From Agrostemma githago (Eukaryota; Streptophyta; Magnoliopsida; Caryophyllales; Caryophyllaceae), in assembly GCA_958450325.1 (NCBI GenBank), contig OY288243.1, positions 56,814,378-56,878,377 on the forward strand: 64,000 nucleotides of DNA, in the 5' to 3' direction. Positions 1-11,688 of this stretch are shown one piece after another (the first letter of the stretch is position 1; the number at the start of each line of letters is the position of its first letter). A program made the position numbers and the translations under genes. The notes beneath the pieces were generated by a model. The model was not told the origin of the DNA. It searched no databases and was given only the letters and a program-made list of their open reading frames with translations.

Positions 1-926
1 CAAGCGGTGGTCGGGTTCCGTATTAATCACAATGCTCACCCCTCACATGTGGTTCGACGCATCCTTACTAATATCGAACTGGCGCACCTTAAGTAAAATA
101 CCAGGTAAGGTATACCACGAGAACGACTAATATCTGTATTATCACGTTAAAACTGATTTGTTAATACGAATAATATCTAGTACTTTCTACTCTCCTACGT
201 GCATCTTTTCATGGCCTGCTTGTCACGTGAAATCCCATGCAAAGAATGTAAAAGCAATTACTTTGATGACAAAAACTTAATTGTCCTTAAACAACCGAAG
301 TAGCAAAGGCGTAGGGTTAAAACAACAGATGTTATCGTACTTCCGTCACAATTAAGGAACGAAGTTATCAGCCCACCGATTGATTAGTAGAGGCCAATAC
401 GTGCGGGCGGGATTGGGTTATAATGTCTATCGGACGTTGACTTCCTAATACGTACCCTCACCCCTTACCCAGAATCTATGGTTTTCGGATGGCCTAAACC
501 ATTGCCAATGAGAGTCATTCTAGACATTGAATGCCTAAGGGTACAAGTCTCTATCATTAAGTTCCGATGGCACTCAGCTTTGAGCCGGCTAAGGATTAAA
601 GTTGACTCCACAAATCTGTAACAAATTCGGTTCACTAAAAAGGTCGTCAGACCAAACATATCGGCCTTTAAACATTTACAACCACGTACGTCTCGATCGA
701 TTCTAACGAAACATGGATGTCCCCACATCCGTCTATTACAATTCAAATCGTCAACCAAATCAAGGTCCGACACATCGCCCCGAAGGCAAGATCGGATCGC
801 CCGGACGTGAAGAGCGTCCACAATGAGCCATGTGGGTGGCCACCGCGACTGGTCCCCGTCCAGGTGCGCGGGGGCAGCGGTGTGGGCGAGCGTCCACAAT
901 TCACTACGTTGGTTGGAGTTGACTAG
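1..926. other. Non-coding, probable decayed retroelement sequence
   Basis: No reading frame here resembles a protein I recognise; the longest minus-strand frame (465-941) has no domain motif. It lies directly before an LTR-like repeat, so it may be internal or flanking sequence of a decayed LTR retroelement. That is inference only. Confidence 0.3.
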
Positions 927-1491
927 TGTAGAGACCCGCATTTTGCCTGCTCGTGTCTGTAGTAGTCACCAGCAAAACACCCGATGATGATCGGACGCTA
1001 ACATGCATCAATACACTCGAATAAGGACTCACAATCAATAGTATCCGACGTGGGCACTTAGCAGAGTACAAATCTCTCAAAATTGACCTTAAATCCAGAC
1101 TCAGTGTGTCGTTTCCAATAAAATAAAGTTACTTTGAGCCAAAACCGCCACCGGGGGCAAAATCGTCTTTCGTTGACCGAGTCAAACCCGGTAAAAGCCG
1201 AAAACTCAAAACAAACCTGATTCAAAATCACGTCCAAATACATGACTCAACCAGATCAATCAGAATCAAATCATACCTCAAATAAACACGGATATCAATC
1301 CGGATTTTGAGCAACTTCCGATACGCGCGATTTCAACCGCCTGCAACCACGCCGCAGAACGGAGCCGCCTCAGGTGGGGCGCCCCAATACCAAGGCGCGT
1401 GCCTCCGGGCGCCCAAATTCCGAGTCAGAAAATTTCACAAATTTTTTTAAATACACCCTTACGTGCATTGTATCAAGGGTCGCCATTAAAC
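927..1491 (+). repeat. LTR-like direct repeat, copy 1
   Basis: Starts TGTAG and is followed by a CCCGCATTTTGCCTGCTC block that recurs at 2900. The two copies stay alignable for about 565 bp, sharing the ATGATGATCGGACGC block, the TTTCCAATAAAATAAAG block and the CTTACGTGCAT block, and then diverge. A pair of direct repeats beginning TG, the second preceded by a purine tract, is what a decayed LTR pair looks like. This copy appears truncated on its right side. The family is not identified; the TGTAG start and lack of coding sequence would fit a Tat-like or non-autonomous element. Confidence 0.55.
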
Positions 1492-2882
1492 TTTATAAAA
1501 CTCAACTTGCGGTCAGCATAGAACATGTCCAAATAGTTCACACCACCTTTAGGGGCTATCCCGTAAAATGCTTATAGTCACAGGATCAATATCATAACTC
1601 TTATAACCCTTTGATCGAGCCATCATTGGGAATGCACCTAGACTACACCGTCAATATGGCTAGTTACACACAAAGCCCTAATAAATTAGGCACCATAACA
1701 TATCTTTCAATCTTCCTGAACTACGGCTTGGTTTGATTTCACCGCACATGAATATGTAGGTAGCCTCTCGACAAGGGCACAACCATCCACATTGATACAC
1801 ATTCAGAAAGCACCATCATTCCTATCACGACACTGTCATGCTCTCATTAGTTCGCTTTGTCGTCCTGGGAGTTCTCTTAGGGAGAAGTTCTCCATCCACT
1901 CACAAAATCCAAAAGACTTTCAAAATTCAGCCACCTTTCTATAGTGTGTCCAAGTACTCGGCTCAATCGGAGACAAGAATCTGTCAGGGACTCGAAGCAA
2001 CACCTACCTCTGGGAAAGTACCCCAAAACCAAAAATTCAAAAGAGCATTAGACTACAGCAGTGCTACTGCCAAGTCCTCTCGTGCAAAAATAGTCTCATT
2101 GCATACCACTGCAATCCTCCTATAACAGATCTTTCCCGTTTTGATGTTCGATCGTGCTTCACTCGCCTAGGCTACGGAGTTGCACGACTTAAGAGTCTTG
2201 TCATCTTAAGTAGCCCACCTTCTACCGAGTCACGGTCCAACTCTTTGAGTGTCCAAGTCGTGTCTGTCAACTCGTCTTGTTGTGTCCAGATTCGAGTCTA
2301 CCAGTATGCCTCTCTCTTCAAATTCCTACTTTGAAATTTGCAAAACTTAGCCATTTGAAAAAATCTTTTTCGACAAGGTCAAACTTTGGTCTATTAAACT
2401 GCAAATATTTTTCTAAGCCTTTCATTTTGAAGACCTATCTCCTAGCACGTCAGCTGCTGTCAGGACTTCGATTTCAAAATTAAGCAAAAATCTTTTCCCC
2501 AACGCAAGCCATCCTATGGATGTTTAACTGCATTTCATGTATGCTATCTTGCTATTTGTTATATCCGCTATTTTTACTTGTGTATCTAATATTTCAGGAA
2601 CCAGCCTTTACTTCCTAGAGGAAAACTCGAGTCGGTGTTTTTCCTAAATGCTACATTCAAAACATGATGTCTCTGCATACAGGTACACCCAGGATTTCAA
2701 AGGTAAGTCTAACTCACACGGAGATTTTCATCATCAAGACAGGTATAACCCTCTACTTATGGCTGGCGAGCCCTTCACGCAAGTCTAACGAATTCTAAAC
2801 GACCCGACCGAAAGGCTGCCAGGTTGTAATCCTCAATTAACTTGGTGGCTACTCTGACTTTTGCCTTGTCCAAGCCTCAGTT
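1492..2882. other. Non-coding spacer between two LTR-like repeats
   Basis: No gag or pol motif is visible in any frame between the two LTR-like copies. The plus-strand frames at 1838-2125 and 2277-2483 have no recognisable domain. If this was the internal region of an LTR element, it was non-autonomous or has lost its genes. Confidence 0.4.
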
Positions 2883-2895
2883 AGAGTGGGGGCTT
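2883..2895 (+). other. Polypurine-tract-like sequence before LTR copy 2
   Basis: The purine-rich run AGAGTGGGGGCTTT ends exactly where the second TGTAG repeat begins, the position expected for a plus-strand primer next to a 3' LTR. Confidence 0.45.
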
Positions 2896-3780
2896 TGTAG
2901 TCACCCGCATTTTGCCTGCTCATGTCTGTACCAGTCTGCAGCGAAACACCCAATGATGATCGGACGCTAACATACATCAATGCGCTCGAATACGGACTCA
3001 GAATCAATGGTATCCGACGTAAGCAGTTAGCAGAGTACAAATCTCTCAAAAATGACCTCAAATCCAGAATCAGTGTGTCGTTTCCAATAAAATAAAGCTA
3101 CTTTGAGCCAAAACCGCCACCGGGGTCAAAATCGTCAAACCCGGTCAAAGCCGAAAACCCAAAACAAACCGATTCAAAATTACGTCCAGATACATGAATC
3201 AACCAAATCAATTGGAATCAAATCATACCTCAAATAAACACGGATATCAATATGTATTTTGAGCAACTTTCGATATGCGCGAATTTAACCGCATGCAACC
3301 AGACGCCCCTGAACTGAGCCGCCTCAGGTGGGGCACCCCATTACCAAGGCGCGAGCCTCCGGGCACCCAAATTATGAGTCGGAACATTTCGCAAAGCTTT
3401 ATAAGTACACCCTTACGTGCATCGTATTAAGGGTCTCCATTTTCATTTCCAAAACTCCAATTTCAGAAATCCAAGAGCTTTTATCTCTCCTCAACCATTT
3501 CAAAAGGTTACACTCTTCATTCGACAAAGGGTTCGGTAATTCCAAAACACAAAAATAGACCCTTACGTCAATTATTTCAAGGGTCACCATTTCCAACTCT
3601 CGAAACCTCATTTCAGAAAACCGAGAGCATATTTCTCCCCTTTACACACCTTAACTCACTTACATATACCAAACTGCTCCCCGTGTCTACAAAGATACTC
3701 CGCGAGCCCGTATTTCGAAGCATTGACACGTAGGTTGAGGGTGTTCAAACCCTATTTTCTAATCCTTTAACTCGTTTATT
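2896..3780 (+). repeat. LTR-like direct repeat, copy 2
   Basis: Second copy of the repeat at 927, beginning TGTAG. It matches copy 1 up to about 3447 and then continues with a tail copy 1 lacks, including an internal repeat of the ACCCTTACGT..AAGGGTC block (about 3405-3440 and 3558-3590). The right boundary is approximate, because the sequence grades into AT-rich DNA with no clear CA end. Confidence 0.5.
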
Positions 3781-4169
3781 TATCGTAATACTAACATCAC
3801 TAACATTTTACTTACCGTATACTAACATTTTATATTTTCGCATCTAACATTTTATTTCTCGTTCCTAACATCTATACTAACTACTAACACTCGACTATAA
3901 AATACTCGTCTTTAACGTACCGAATACAAAGGGTGACGAGATAGATATGCCTAATTTATATCGTCTTTACTTCTTGCTTTACTTGTTTTTCCTTAGTTTA
4001 ATCGCTCTTCGAAGCGGTTTTTGTGCTACTAATGTCTTCTCTAGTGATATTTTGTGTTTCTAGGTTCGTATGGCGAGATCGCGGTTTTTTTAGCCCATTT
4101 CTACGTCGTGACTGATTCCGAGTCACTAGGGATCCATAGAACCAAGGAAAAGCAAGAAGGAGTCACCCA

Positions 4170-4320
4170 CCGCGACCGGGAAGCCCATCGCGGCCGAGAC
4201 GAAGCACGCCAAAGATCTGAGGCTACTGTGAAGCCTTCCTGACCGAGAACATCACCATCTCGGTCGGGACGGGAGGTCTTCCCGAGCGAGACCATCATCT
4301 TCCCGGTTGGGAAGGACCCA
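4170..4320 (+). repeat. U3 array of short inverted repeats
   Basis: Contains GACCGAG...CTCGGTC and TCTTCCCGAGCG/CTTCCCGGTTGGGAAG units, each near-palindromic. It ends about 47 bp before the TATA-like box. Variants of the same units recur after pol at 14230-14620. Confidence 0.55.
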
Positions 4321-4366
4321 GTTCTTACTCTGCTTCATTATTTCATTTCTCTCACTTATGGAACCC

Positions 4367-4372
4367 TATATA
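4367..4372 (+). promoter_or_regulatory. TATA-like box of LTR A
   Basis: CCCTATATACCC lies in the first half of the LTR, downstream of the palindromic block, the usual place of the LTR promoter. No transcript evidence is available. Confidence 0.45.
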
Positions 4373-5394
4373 CCCTCCTCTTGTAATTTTTTAGGCACGA
4401 AACCCTAGATAGAGGCACACTATTTTAGCTTAATCTTACATTAATCTCTCCTTAATCTTTCTCTAGTTTTAGCTTAATCCTAGAATACTTGTGTAATTTG
4501 GGAAGCTCTTGAAGATTTCATCATTATTGACACATTGGTGGATGTTCTTGGTTTATCATTTATACAAGTTCCAATCTTTCCATTTCCTATTTGTGTTGGT
4601 ATAATTTCTCTAGTCTCTTCTCTTTTAATCTTAGTTTTTCATTAAAGTTTCAATCTTTGTCTCTAGATTATTGTTTTCCATTGTTTATCTTGCATAATGA
4701 ATGTGTTGGCTTTTATGTTATTTTCCCTTGTTCATGTTAGTTTTAGTTTAGTCATGAGTGAGTAGACTTTTTGTGGGGTTAGTAGGGGGATTAGATGTTA
4801 ATTGTGGGTGATTAGGGTTAAGTGTGGATAAAGGTTGAGTCTTTATTGCTTGTCACTTGTTTTGCATGTTAAGTGTATGATGAATTGCTTGTTAGGGTGG
4901 TAGTGGCCATGCTACTCTTACTTGTTTCTTCTTCCTTGATGTTTGCTTGACTTGTGATTGATTCTTCATGTTTTGGGTAATAGCTTGCATGAATTATCGG
5001 GTTTGTTTTCGTTCTGAGAGCACAAACTTGCCTTAGTGATTAGGTGATACCCCTTATCCTCGTTTTTCCCACAAGCCTTTTACGTCTATGAACCCAACCT
5101 AACCCTACTCCTTTCCCTATTTGAATTCATCTTCATTTTAGGTATTGCTCTAGTTGTTTGTTGCTTTAGTTTAATCTTATTTGAATTGTTTAGTTTATGT
5201 TAATCTTAGTTTCTAGTCTTGTCCAAACTCGAAAATATATTCCTCTATTGTTCCTTGTGACTTTGTCTTATCTCTAAGCTTACTCTAGTTTGTTCTCTAC
5301 CTTCTCCGTGGACCGACCCGACTTGCCCCTAGTTACTAGTTAGGTTAGTTGGTTTAATTGGTGTTGGGGTCGACGGCAAATCCCTCCATCAATT

Positions 5395-5412
5395 TGGTGC
5401 CGTTGCCGGGGA
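5395..5412 (+). other. Primer binding site for tRNA-Asp
   Basis: TGGTGCCGTTGCCGGGGA matches the complement of the plant tRNA-Asp 3' end except for one C-to-T change (usual TGGCGCC...). tRNA-Asp priming is characteristic of Athila elements. Confidence 0.8.
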
Positions 5413-5567
5413 TGGTGTTTGTCTAGACTTTGTTTGCTTGTTTTCTTAACTTAGTTACCGTTTTTGTGTGTTTTTCTCTCCTTGTCTTTTGTTGTGTTCG
5501 TTTATTGTCTCTACCTAGTGTCCTTAAAGCACTAGGTGTTCTCACGTTTGTTCCAAGTGTGTAGTTT

Positions 5568-7915
5568 ATGCCTAGGGGAGGAAACGACTCCTTGCTCTTC
5601 AATTCAGATCCGGAGAGACTCTTTAGAGCCTTTCGCCAAAGGACAATTGCTAGAGTTAGAAATTCCCAACCGGGTACAAGCAACAACATCGAGGAGCAAG
5701 CTTTTGGATTCGACTTAAACGAAGCACCTCAAGAGACCGCCGAAGGGAACTTCTTGAATCCCTTTGGTACATCTATTCCTTCATCATCTCCTACTTCTCC
5801 TTCAACATCTCCATCAAGTTCTACACCGTCATCACCAATCCATCACATCATGCCTAAGTTCTCTTCACATTCGACGTTCACAGAGGATGTTTTGCCCGGT
5901 CCCACCGCTTTACCGGATACATACACCGGAAATGTTGTGGCTAAAACGCAATTTATCCAATTGGTTGAACAGAGTCAATTTAGTGGCTTGCTTACGGAAG
6001 ACCCACACCAACACATGGAGACCTTTTCCGACTATTGTGATGCCATTTCTCAAGGGGGAATAACCCAAGACCAAATTCGGTGGGTCCTTTTCCCTTTCTC
6101 TTTGATTGGTAAGGCAAAACAATGGCTTAAAGGTCTCAACAAGGCGGCTCTGGGTATAGACACATGGAAAAAGCTTGCATTGGTGTTCTATCAAAATTTT
6201 TACCCTCCCGAGAAGACAAACTTGTTAAGGGCCTCCATTACCGGTTTCCAACAAAGGGATGAGGACAGCCTTTATGAATCATGGGAGAGGTTCAAAGCTT
6301 TGGTTCGGTCTTGCCCCCACCATGGGCTTTCTCAATGGGTTTTGGTCCAACAATTTTGGAACGGGTTGTATGAAGATTCCAGAGTCATACTCAACATGGG
6401 TTCTAATGGGAGATTCACCGAAGTTGAAGATGACCAAACATGGGATAGGATTGAGGATATGGCGGTTCATAATTCTCAATATTCTAGGCCTAGGAAGGCC
6501 AATAAAGAGGGAAGGCATGACATTGATGCTATTACACAACTTAGTGCCGATTTAAGTGCACAATTGAAGACTCATATGGATGCTATCGATAAGAAGCTTC
6601 AAGGGCATGCTAATCAATCTCAAGGCACAAGTTCTTCCACCCAATCACCTATGCACCAAGTTAATGCTATGGACTCTACATTTAATCCTTCCAATCATGG
6701 CATGTGTAATAATTGTGGGATTTTTGGACATGAATCTTATGAATGCTTGAGTAATGTGGAACAAGTGAATGCTTTCCAAGCATACAATTAAGGCACCCCG
6801 TTCTCAAACTACTATAACGCCAACACTCACAAGCATCCTTTATTATCTTACAAGACACAAAATGTCCAAAATCCTCAAGTCTTTCAAGGTGCTCAACAAG
6901 GCCAACAACAAGTTCAACAACAAGGCCGACAACCATATGTTGCTCCTCCCTTTAGGGGCAACCAAGGAAACCAAGGCAACCAAGGTTACCAAGCAATCAA
7001 AGGCCTTTCAACAACTTTCAACAACAAAATCTTTATCAAAACCAAGGTGCCTATAATAATCAACAAGGCTTCAACAATCAAGGTAACTTCAATAATCATG
7101 CTCAACAAGGTGGTTTCCAAGGTAATCCTAACTCTCAAGGCTTTCAAAGCAATAACCAAGGGTACCAAAATCAAGGTAATTTCCAAGGGTACCAAAACCA
7201 AGGTAACTTCCAAGGTCAAAATCAAGGTAATTTTCAAGCTCAAGGGAACTTCCAAAATCAACAACAAGATACCAAGCCTAGGAGTAAATCTCCTAATTAT
7301 GATTATAGCTTTCCTCTAACAATCACAAATGCTCCACACACTCAACAAGCCCCAACACCCGATTTTGATATGCAAACGACGATGTTGGACATGCAAAGGA
7401 GTAATCAGGAGACACAAAGAAACCAAATGGAGATGCAAAGAAACCAACAAGAGTTTTACACTCAAATTCAAAAGGATAACAAGGCAATGAATACTCATGT
7501 AAAGATGCTTGAAACCCAACTAGCTCAAGTTGCCTCGGGTAGCTCATCCAGGCAAAAAGGTCAACTACCTCCTCAAGGCGTACCATCGAAATTTAAAAAC
7601 GTGAATGCTGTCACTTTGAGGAGCGGTGCAGCTTATGATTCTCCCTTGTTTCCTAATGAACAAGAAGCTACGAAAGAGGTGGAAAACCCAACCCATGACT
7701 ATGAAGAATTAGGAAATCATATAGAGGAGCCTATACTTGAAGAAGTCCCTAGTCCGGACTTAGGGGAAGAAGTGGTTGTTGAAGACATAGATGAGGGTGG
7801 TAATGTTCTTTCTTCGCAAAAGACCTCATCTACTTCCATTCCATATGATAAATCCAAATCTAAGGGAGCTTCTTCAAAGTCCAAAGAGGCTCATGGGGGG
7901 GAATTTGAAGTCTAA
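5568..7915 (+). pseudogene. gag: Gag polyprotein, element A (broken)
   Basis: Gag builds the virus-like particle of the retrotransposon. The first 407 codons (5568-6791) are open and include the retrotransposon gag core (RWVLFPFSLIGKAKQWL, WERFKALVRSCPHHGL) and a CCHC zinc knuckle, CNNCGIFGHESYEC, at about residues 380-393. A TAA at 6789-6791 interrupts the frame; the same frame continues with a Q/N-rich segment, shifts near 7000, and runs on through 7370-7915 with repeated QRNQ/QNQGNFQ motifs and a coiled-coil-like MQRNQQEF region. The frame ends at 7915 because of an indel in a run of seven G at 7893-7899. The start at 5568 is chosen because it begins just after the leader with MPRGG, similar in position to element B. 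Confidence 0.8.
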
Positions 7916-8909
7916 GGAAGTGGAGGACGCTACTAAGGGTAACCTACCCTTTCCCTCAAGACAAGCAAAGTCCAAAACGAACAAACAATTCGAGAAATTC
8001 CTCAAGCTCGTGAAGAACCTAGAAGTAACTATCCCTTTTACCGAATTAATTACTCAAGTACCTACTGATGCTCGGTTTATGAAGGAGATACTATCTAGGA
8101 AGAGATCGTTGGGAGAACCCGAGACTATTGCCTTTACGGGGGGATGTAGTGAAATGTACCTACAAACATCCCCACCTAAGCTCAAGGATCCGGGAAGCTT
8201 CTCCATACCATGCAAGATTGGGGATGTACACATCGAGAGAGCTCTATGTGACTTGGGAGCGAGTGTGAGTGTTATACCTTAATCCATTTGTGAGAAGGTA
8301 GGCATGAATGAGCTTAAGTGAACCGTCATTACACTCCAAATAGCGGATTGATCAATCAAGCGCCCCCTAGGCATATTAGAGGATGTTCCGGTTCGCATAG
8401 GCAAGTTCTTTATTCCGGTTGATTTCATAGTGCTCGATATGGCCGAAGATGCCAACATTTCCATCATCCTTGGATGCCCGTTTCTCCATACGGCAGGTGC
8501 TCTAATAGATGTGAAGAATGGGAGGCTAACCTTGGAAATTGGAGATGAGAAAGTATCCTTCGATCTACATAACACAATGAAGACTCCAAATATCAATGAC
8601 TCTTGTTGTGCAATCGACATACTTGATGAAGTTGTTGAAGATGCTACCAAGACACTCTTTGTGAAAGACCCTCTTGAAGCTCTCCTAACAATGGAGCTTG
8701 AGAAAGCTAAAGATGGACTACGGGACGAAGACTTGGGTGTACTTAAAGAGGATCTAGATGGGGAGGAAGTTGTTCCTAAGAAATGGGTCAAAGATCAAGC
8801 TACACTTAGTGGAATCTACTCGGTTGAAGTACAATCTCTTGATCTTAAACCCCTTCCCCTAAATTATGCTATGCCTTTCTTGATGATAAGAAGTCTTGTC
8901 CGGTCATAG
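7916..8909 (+). pseudogene. Aspartic protease region of pol, element A (broken)
   Basis: Retroviral-type aspartic protease that would cut the Gag-Pol polyprotein. The pre-protease segment (PFTELITQVPTDARFMKEIL) is followed by the active-site motif CDLGASVS at about 8248-8272. Directly after it the frame has a TAA at 8280-8282, a TGA at 8319-8321 and a TGA at 8349-8351, then reopens with the protease flap/C-terminal part (VLDMAEDANISIILGCPFL). A frameshift near 8870 separates it from RT. Inactive as written. Confidence 0.75.
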
Positions 8910-8935
8910 TTAGCTCTAAGCTTGAGTCTAGCCAA

Positions 8936-10013
8936 TTGGATGCTTTGCTTGAGGTTTTGAGGAAATATAAGAGCACCATTGGTTATAGTGTAGATGACAT
9001 ACAAGGGATTAGTCCCGACTTTTGCATGCATGGGATACACCTAGAAGATGACTTTAAGCCTAGTGTCCATGGACAAAGAAGGCTCAATCCTAATATGCAA
9101 GAGGTTGTAAATAAATAAATCATGAAACTCCTTGATGTCGGGATTATATATCCCATCTCGAGTTCAAATTGGGTGAGTCCTATACAAGTGGTCCCAAGAA
9201 GGGTGGAATCACGGTCATAAAGAATGAAAAAGATGAACTAGTGGCCACTAGGTGTGTCACCGGTTATAGATTGTGCATTGACTATAGGAAACTCAATAAT
9301 GCTACAAAGAAAGATCACTTCCCAATCCCATTCATTGACCAAATGCTAGAAAGATTGGCTTCCCACACTCACTTTTGCTTTCTAGATGGTTTTTCGGGAT
9401 TTTTCCAAATCCCGATTCACCCGGATGACCAACCTCAGACCACATTATATTCACTTGTCCTTATGGAAGCTTTGCATATAGGCGCATGCCATTTGGTTTG
9501 TGTAATGCCCCGGCCACCTTCCAAAGGTGTATGATGGGCGTCTTTTCGGACTATATTGAGTCTATTGTTGATGTTTTCATGGATAATTTTAGTGTTTATG
9601 GTAAGGACTTTGAGTCATGTTTGGTGGATTTGTCTAAAGGGCTTGCGAAATGTGAGGAAGTGAATTAGGTGTTGAATTGGGAGAAATGTCATTTCATGGT
9701 AAATGAAGGCATTATGTTAGATCACTTGATTAAAGATCGGGGTATTCAAGTAGACGGGGCAAAAATTCAAGTCATTGAGCATTTGCCCCCGCCTACGAAT
9801 GTCAAGGGAGTTCGGAGTTTCTTGGGTCATGCGGGTTTTTACCGCCGTTTTATTAAAGACTTTTCAAAATTGGCCAAACCTCTCACCAAACTCCTCTTGA
9901 AGGACGCCCCTTTTGTGTGGACTAATGCTTGCAATGAGGCTTTTGCTAGGTTGAAAGAGGCTTTGATCACCGCTCCTATCATTATATCACCGGATTGGTA
10001 CCATTCGAGGTGA
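8936..10013 (+). pseudogene. Reverse transcriptase of element A (broken)
   Basis: RT motifs appear in order: GISPDFCMHGI and QRRLNPNM (9000-9100), CIDYRKLNNATKKDHFPIPF (about 9275-9335), FLDGFSGFFQIPIHPDD (9380-9430), MPFGLCNAPATFQRCM (9486-9535), then the catalytic block FMDNFSVYG near 9575, where the second Asp is replaced by Asn. The frame shifts near 8870, 9200, 9455 and 9995 and has stops at 9116-9118 and 9666-9668. The thumb region (VKGVRSFLGHAGFYRRFIKDFS) is well preserved. With the changed catalytic Asp and the frame breaks it cannot be functional. Confidence 0.8.
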
Positions 10014-10380
10014 TGTGTGATGCAAGTGACTATGCGGTAGGAACCGTACTAGGCCAAAGAGAAGGAAGAGCCCTACATGCCATTTACTATGCTAGCAAGA
10101 CTCTTGACAACACCGAAGCTCGGTATGCTACAACCGAGAAGAAGCTATTAGCCATCGTCTATGCCCTCACCAAATTTAGGCCATATCTTCTTGGTTCTAC
10201 AGTGATTGTCTTCACCGATCACTCCGCATTGAAGTATTTATTAGCCAAGAAGGAGTCAAAGCCGCGATTACTCTGTTGGATTCTTCTTCTACATCGACCT
10301 TGACATTCGTGACAAGAAGGGAGCCGAAAATGTAGTGGCGGATCATTTATCTCGTCTCCGATTTGAAGACCTTGAGAATA
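9995..10380 (+). pseudogene. RNase H domain of element A (broken)
   Basis: RNase H would remove genomic RNA after first-strand synthesis. Visible: PFEVMCDASDYAVGTVLGQ (first catalytic Asp region), IYYASKTLD, YATTEKKLLAIVYAL (Glu), and VFTDHSALKYLL (Asp). The frame stops at 10301-10303 after a shift, and the tether continues in another frame as DKKGAENVVADHLSRL from about 10315. Confidence 0.75.
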
Positions 10381-10479
10381 TTCGAATTGATGACTCGTTT
10401 CCGGATGATACTATCATGTTTGTTTGCACTACATCGTCGGATCAACCTCCTTGCTTCGCCGATTATGTAAATTATATTG

Positions 10480-11688
10480 TGGGAGGTGTTCTTCCCCTGG
10501 ACTTGAGCTATCAACAAAAGAAGAGGTTCTTATATGATGTCAAGCAATATTTTTGGGATGATCCGCTATTGTTCAAGGTATGTGCCAATAGGCTCTATAG
10601 GAAGTGTGTTCCTCATTGGGAACAAAAAGATATATTGCATGCTTGCCACTCATCCCCGCTTGGAGGACATCAAGGTGCCTCTAAGACGGTTGCAAAAGTC
10701 TTACAATCCGGGTTCTATTGGCCTACAATGTTCCAAGATGCAAGGGAATTCGTCTCCCGATGTGATGCATGCCAAAGAACCGGGACTATATCATGGAGGC
10801 ATGAAATGCCACAAAGGGGAATATTAGAGCTTGAGATATTTGATGTATGGGGAATAGATTATCAAGGCCCATTTCCATCTTCGAAGGGGAATCACTACAT
10901 TCTAGTGGCCGTTGATTACGTGTCAAAGTGGGTGGAAGCTGTTGTCGCGCCCACAAATGACGCTTGAGTGGTGATGAATCTCCTAAGGAGGGTGATTTTT
11001 CCTCGGTTTGGAGTCCTTCGTGCCCTTATAAGCGATGGAGGAACCCATTTTCATGAAAAACGCCTTGATGCTCTATTGTTGAAGTATGGCGTCCATCATA
11101 GAACCGAATTGGCCTATCACCCTCAAACAAGTGACCAAGTGGAGATATCTAATCGGGAAATCAAATCGATTCTTGAGAAAGTTGTCACTAGAAATCGGAA
11201 GGATTGGAGCATGAAGCTCGATGACACGCTTTGGGCCTATAGAACGGCATTTAAGACACCTATTGGCAGTTGCCACATCGCCATATTGGCTTGTCTATGG
11301 AAAAGCGTGCCATCTTCCGGTTGAAATGGAGTTCAAGGCTTTTTGGGCCATAGAAGAACTAAACCTCGATCCTACTTTAGTCGGTGAGAAGCGGTTGCTT
11401 CAAGTTTATGAATTGGAGGAATTCCGACTACATGCTTACGAGAGTGCCCGGATCTACAAGGAGCGCACTAAGTTATGGCATGACAAGAGGATTATAAAGA
11501 GGTCATTTCAAGTTGGTGACAAGGTATTATTGTTCAATTCGAGACTAAGATTGTTTCCCGGAAAGCTATGTTCACGTTGGTCGGGGCCGTTCACTATCGC
11601 GGAAGTTGGTCGGTATGGGGACTTTGAGCTAAGCAACGACAAAGGTGAATTGTTCCGAATCAACGGTCAAAGAATCAAGCTATACAAT
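10480..11688 (+). pseudogene. Integrase of element A (broken, ended by LTR insertion)
   Basis: DDE integrase that would insert the cDNA copy. The HHCC zinc motif (HACHSSPLGGH...CDACQRTG) lies at about 10640-10790. The catalytic core shows DVWGIDYQGPFPS (first Asp), SDGGTHF near 11031 (second Asp) and SNREIKSILEK (Glu region). A TGA at 10965-10967 (CGA-to-TGA type) and a frameshift near 11260 break it. The C-terminal part (KVLLFNSRLRLFPGKLCSRWSGPF) is open to 11688, where the first three bases of the nested solo LTR supply TGA. The original frame resumes after the LTR at 13624 and reaches its own stop about 20 codons later (near 13684). Confidence 0.8.

Larger units (their letters stand above)
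4022..5391 (+). repeat. 5' LTR of Athila element A
   Basis: The right edge is set by the primer site that follows three bases after CCATCA. The left edge is placed at TGTGCTACTAATG because related LTRs in the window start TGT.GTGCTAA; it is not confirmed by a second LTR or a target-site duplication. The LTR holds a palindrome-rich block, a TATA-like box at 4367 and a long pyrimidine-rich R/U5 region with the gene-junction sequence (GTGGACCGACCCGACTTG) shared with other Athila LTRs here. Confidence 0.65.

Noticed and set aside
465..941. 158-codon minus-strand frame
   Set aside because: No domain or biased codon pattern; it overlaps the start of an LTR-like repeat.
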